From assembly GCA_965369635.1 (NCBI GenBank), contig CBDURC010000196.1, positions 1 to 5,864 on the forward strand: a stretch of 5,864 nt of DNA, in the 5' to 3' direction. The DNA is from UBA3071 sp965369635 (GTDB lineage Bacteria; Chloroflexota; Anaerolineae; UBA3071). The translations under genes and the position numbers were made by a program. Below the pieces are notes generated by a model. The model saw nothing but the letters and a program-made list of their open reading frames with translations, ran no database searches and had not been told where the DNA came from. Each line of letters starts with the position of its first letter. The first letter of the stretch is position 1. Shown here piece by piece: positions 5,148 to 5,864 of the stretch.

Positions 5148-5864
5148 CTACTGCCCCGTCGATGTGTCCTGGGCACAGTGCAGGACAATGGTATACAGTT
5201 GCTGTTCAGGTGCTAGATCGCACGCCGATATGGGCAGGTCTTCTGGGCAATCGGCATCCTCCGACGGTTCCCAGCCCACCCTCAGCAAGCATAGCCCATT
5301 GGCTTGGTGGAAACCGGTGCCAGTACCAGTAGGCCCGTCGGCAGCGTACTGCATATCTGCCTTCCAGCCTTGGGCTTCGAGCACTCCCTTCAGGGCGTCA
5401 GCAACGGCTGGGAAGCTCTCGAAGTCCAATCCGGTTCCTGTGGCCGTCGCCTGGCAACCGAAACCGGTCTCTCCTCCGATGTAGTCCTGAAACGGCGCTT
5501 GCTCGGTCATAACCTCTACGTCCAGAGCTTCCGCCACAGCGTCCGCCAAAGCACTGCACGCGGTGGCAGTCAGAGGCTGGTAGTCGCTCTTGGGAGCACA
5601 CTTGCCGTGGAAGAGGGCCCATTCCTCACACCCGCTGCCGTCGGGGAAGATGCAGTATCCTGCCTGGCTACCATCGTCGCCGGTGCGGATTTTCAGCGTG
5701 CCGCCTTGTTCTTGGCAGAAGACAGATGCCGGGTTGGGCATGCCGATCTGAGGCTCATTGGGCTCACGGGGCTCACATTCGCCTCGGAAGAAGGCCCATT
5801 CTTCGCACTCGCTGCCGTCGGGGAAGATGCAGTATCCTGCCTGGCTACCATCGTCGCCGGTGCG
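5148..5864 (-). CDS. Secreted cysteine-rich protein with tandem DUF333 repeats (5' end outside window)
   Basis: The 238 visible residues are the C-terminal part of an open frame that enters from the right edge; the start is not seen. Residues 1-30 are the end of one DUF333 unit (PF03891) and residues 42-89 are a complete one (NPASVFCQEQGG, GYCIFPDGSGCEEW, GKC), with a 59-residue period. The complete unit has four cysteines (50, 71, 79, 89), typical of disulfide-bonded bacterial envelope lipoproteins. Residues 90-238 form a separate domain with six cysteines (103, 137, 192, 206, 215, 230) that I do not recognise. DUF333 proteins are usually exported lipoproteins of unknown function; export here is inference because no signal peptide is visible. 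The two repeat units share 55 identical bases (see findings). An internal ATG at 5741 is not a credible start because homology continues upstream of it. It precedes acd by 168 bp on the same strand. Confidence 0.85.
   Translation of the reverse strand, partial: RTGDDGSQAGYCIFPDGSECEEWAFFRGECEPREPNEPQIGMPNPASVFCQEQGGTLKIRTGDDGSQAGYCIFPDGSGCEEWALFHGKCAPKSDYQPLTATACSALADAVAEALDVEVMTEQAPFQDYIGGETGFGCQATATGTGLDFESFPAVADALKGVLEAQGWKADMQYAADGPTGTGTGFHQANGLCLLRVGWEPSEDADCPEDLPISACDLAPEQQLYTIVLHCAQDTSTGQ
5633..5687. repeat. 55-bp direct repeat, copy 1 (within DUF333 coding sequence)
   Basis: Bases 5633-5687 are identical to 5810-5864, an offset of 177 bp (59 codons, in frame). The neighbouring 33 bases (5601-5633 against 5778-5810) match at about three quarters of positions. 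The identical block is cut by the window edge and may be longer. It encodes RTGDDGSQAGYCIFPDGS in both units. Confidence 0.95.
5810..5864. repeat. 55-bp direct repeat, copy 2 (within DUF333 coding sequence)
   Basis: Partner of 5633-5687, exactly identical over the visible length and reaching the right edge of the window. It lies in the upstream DUF333 unit of the same gene. Confidence 0.95.

Overview
The window reads as bacterial chromosome, moderately GC-rich, with every supportable gene on the minus strand. Reading in transcription order (right to left), it holds the 3' part of a secreted cysteine-rich DUF333-repeat protein, a 168-bp regulatory gap, a full-length fused ADP-forming acetyl-CoA synthetase (acd), a BioD-like/DRTGG-domain protein of the phosphotransacetylase N-terminal family, enolase (eno), and finally a decayed fragment of an IS91-family transposase running off the left edge. 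The gene content (fused ACD next to a DRTGG protein, DUF333 protein with an extra C-terminal domain) and heptameric intergenic repeats fit an uncultured Chloroflexota (Anaerolineae-like) bacterium with fermentative metabolism. That assignment is inference and not secure.

The core is an energy-metabolism cluster. Enolase makes phosphoenolpyruvate in lower glycolysis. ACD converts acetyl-CoA, ADP and phosphate to acetate, ATP and CoA in one step, so it replaces the Pta-AckA pair. The DRTGG protein carries only the N-terminal, non-catalytic part of long phosphotransacetylases, and its position directly after acd suggests a sensor or regulator of acetyl-CoA/acetate flux. Spacing is 75 bp (acd to the DRTGG gene) and 140 bp (DRTGG gene to eno). 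The first pair is plausibly cotranscribed; eno may be in the same unit or have its own promoter.

The non-coding parts hold several structures. The acd leader (4980-5147) contains a candidate sigma-70 promoter, an 8-bp inverted repeat flanking its -35 box, a 10-bp perfect hairpin, and an 11-codon in-frame uORF that starts in the hairpin loop and stops immediately before the acd start. Two heptameric tandem arrays of the same size (35 bp, five units) but different unit sequence lie in the gaps: one just after eno, the other between acd and the DRTGG gene, next to the latter's Shine-Dalgarno. A hairpin without a U-tract sits upstream of eno.

I saw no tRNA, rRNA, CRISPR array or complete mobile element. 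Nothing here is clearly a wholly new system. The items most worth a second look are the acd leader, the stand-alone DRTGG protein beside ACD, the paired heptamer arrays, and the 55-bp exact duplication inside the DUF333 gene.
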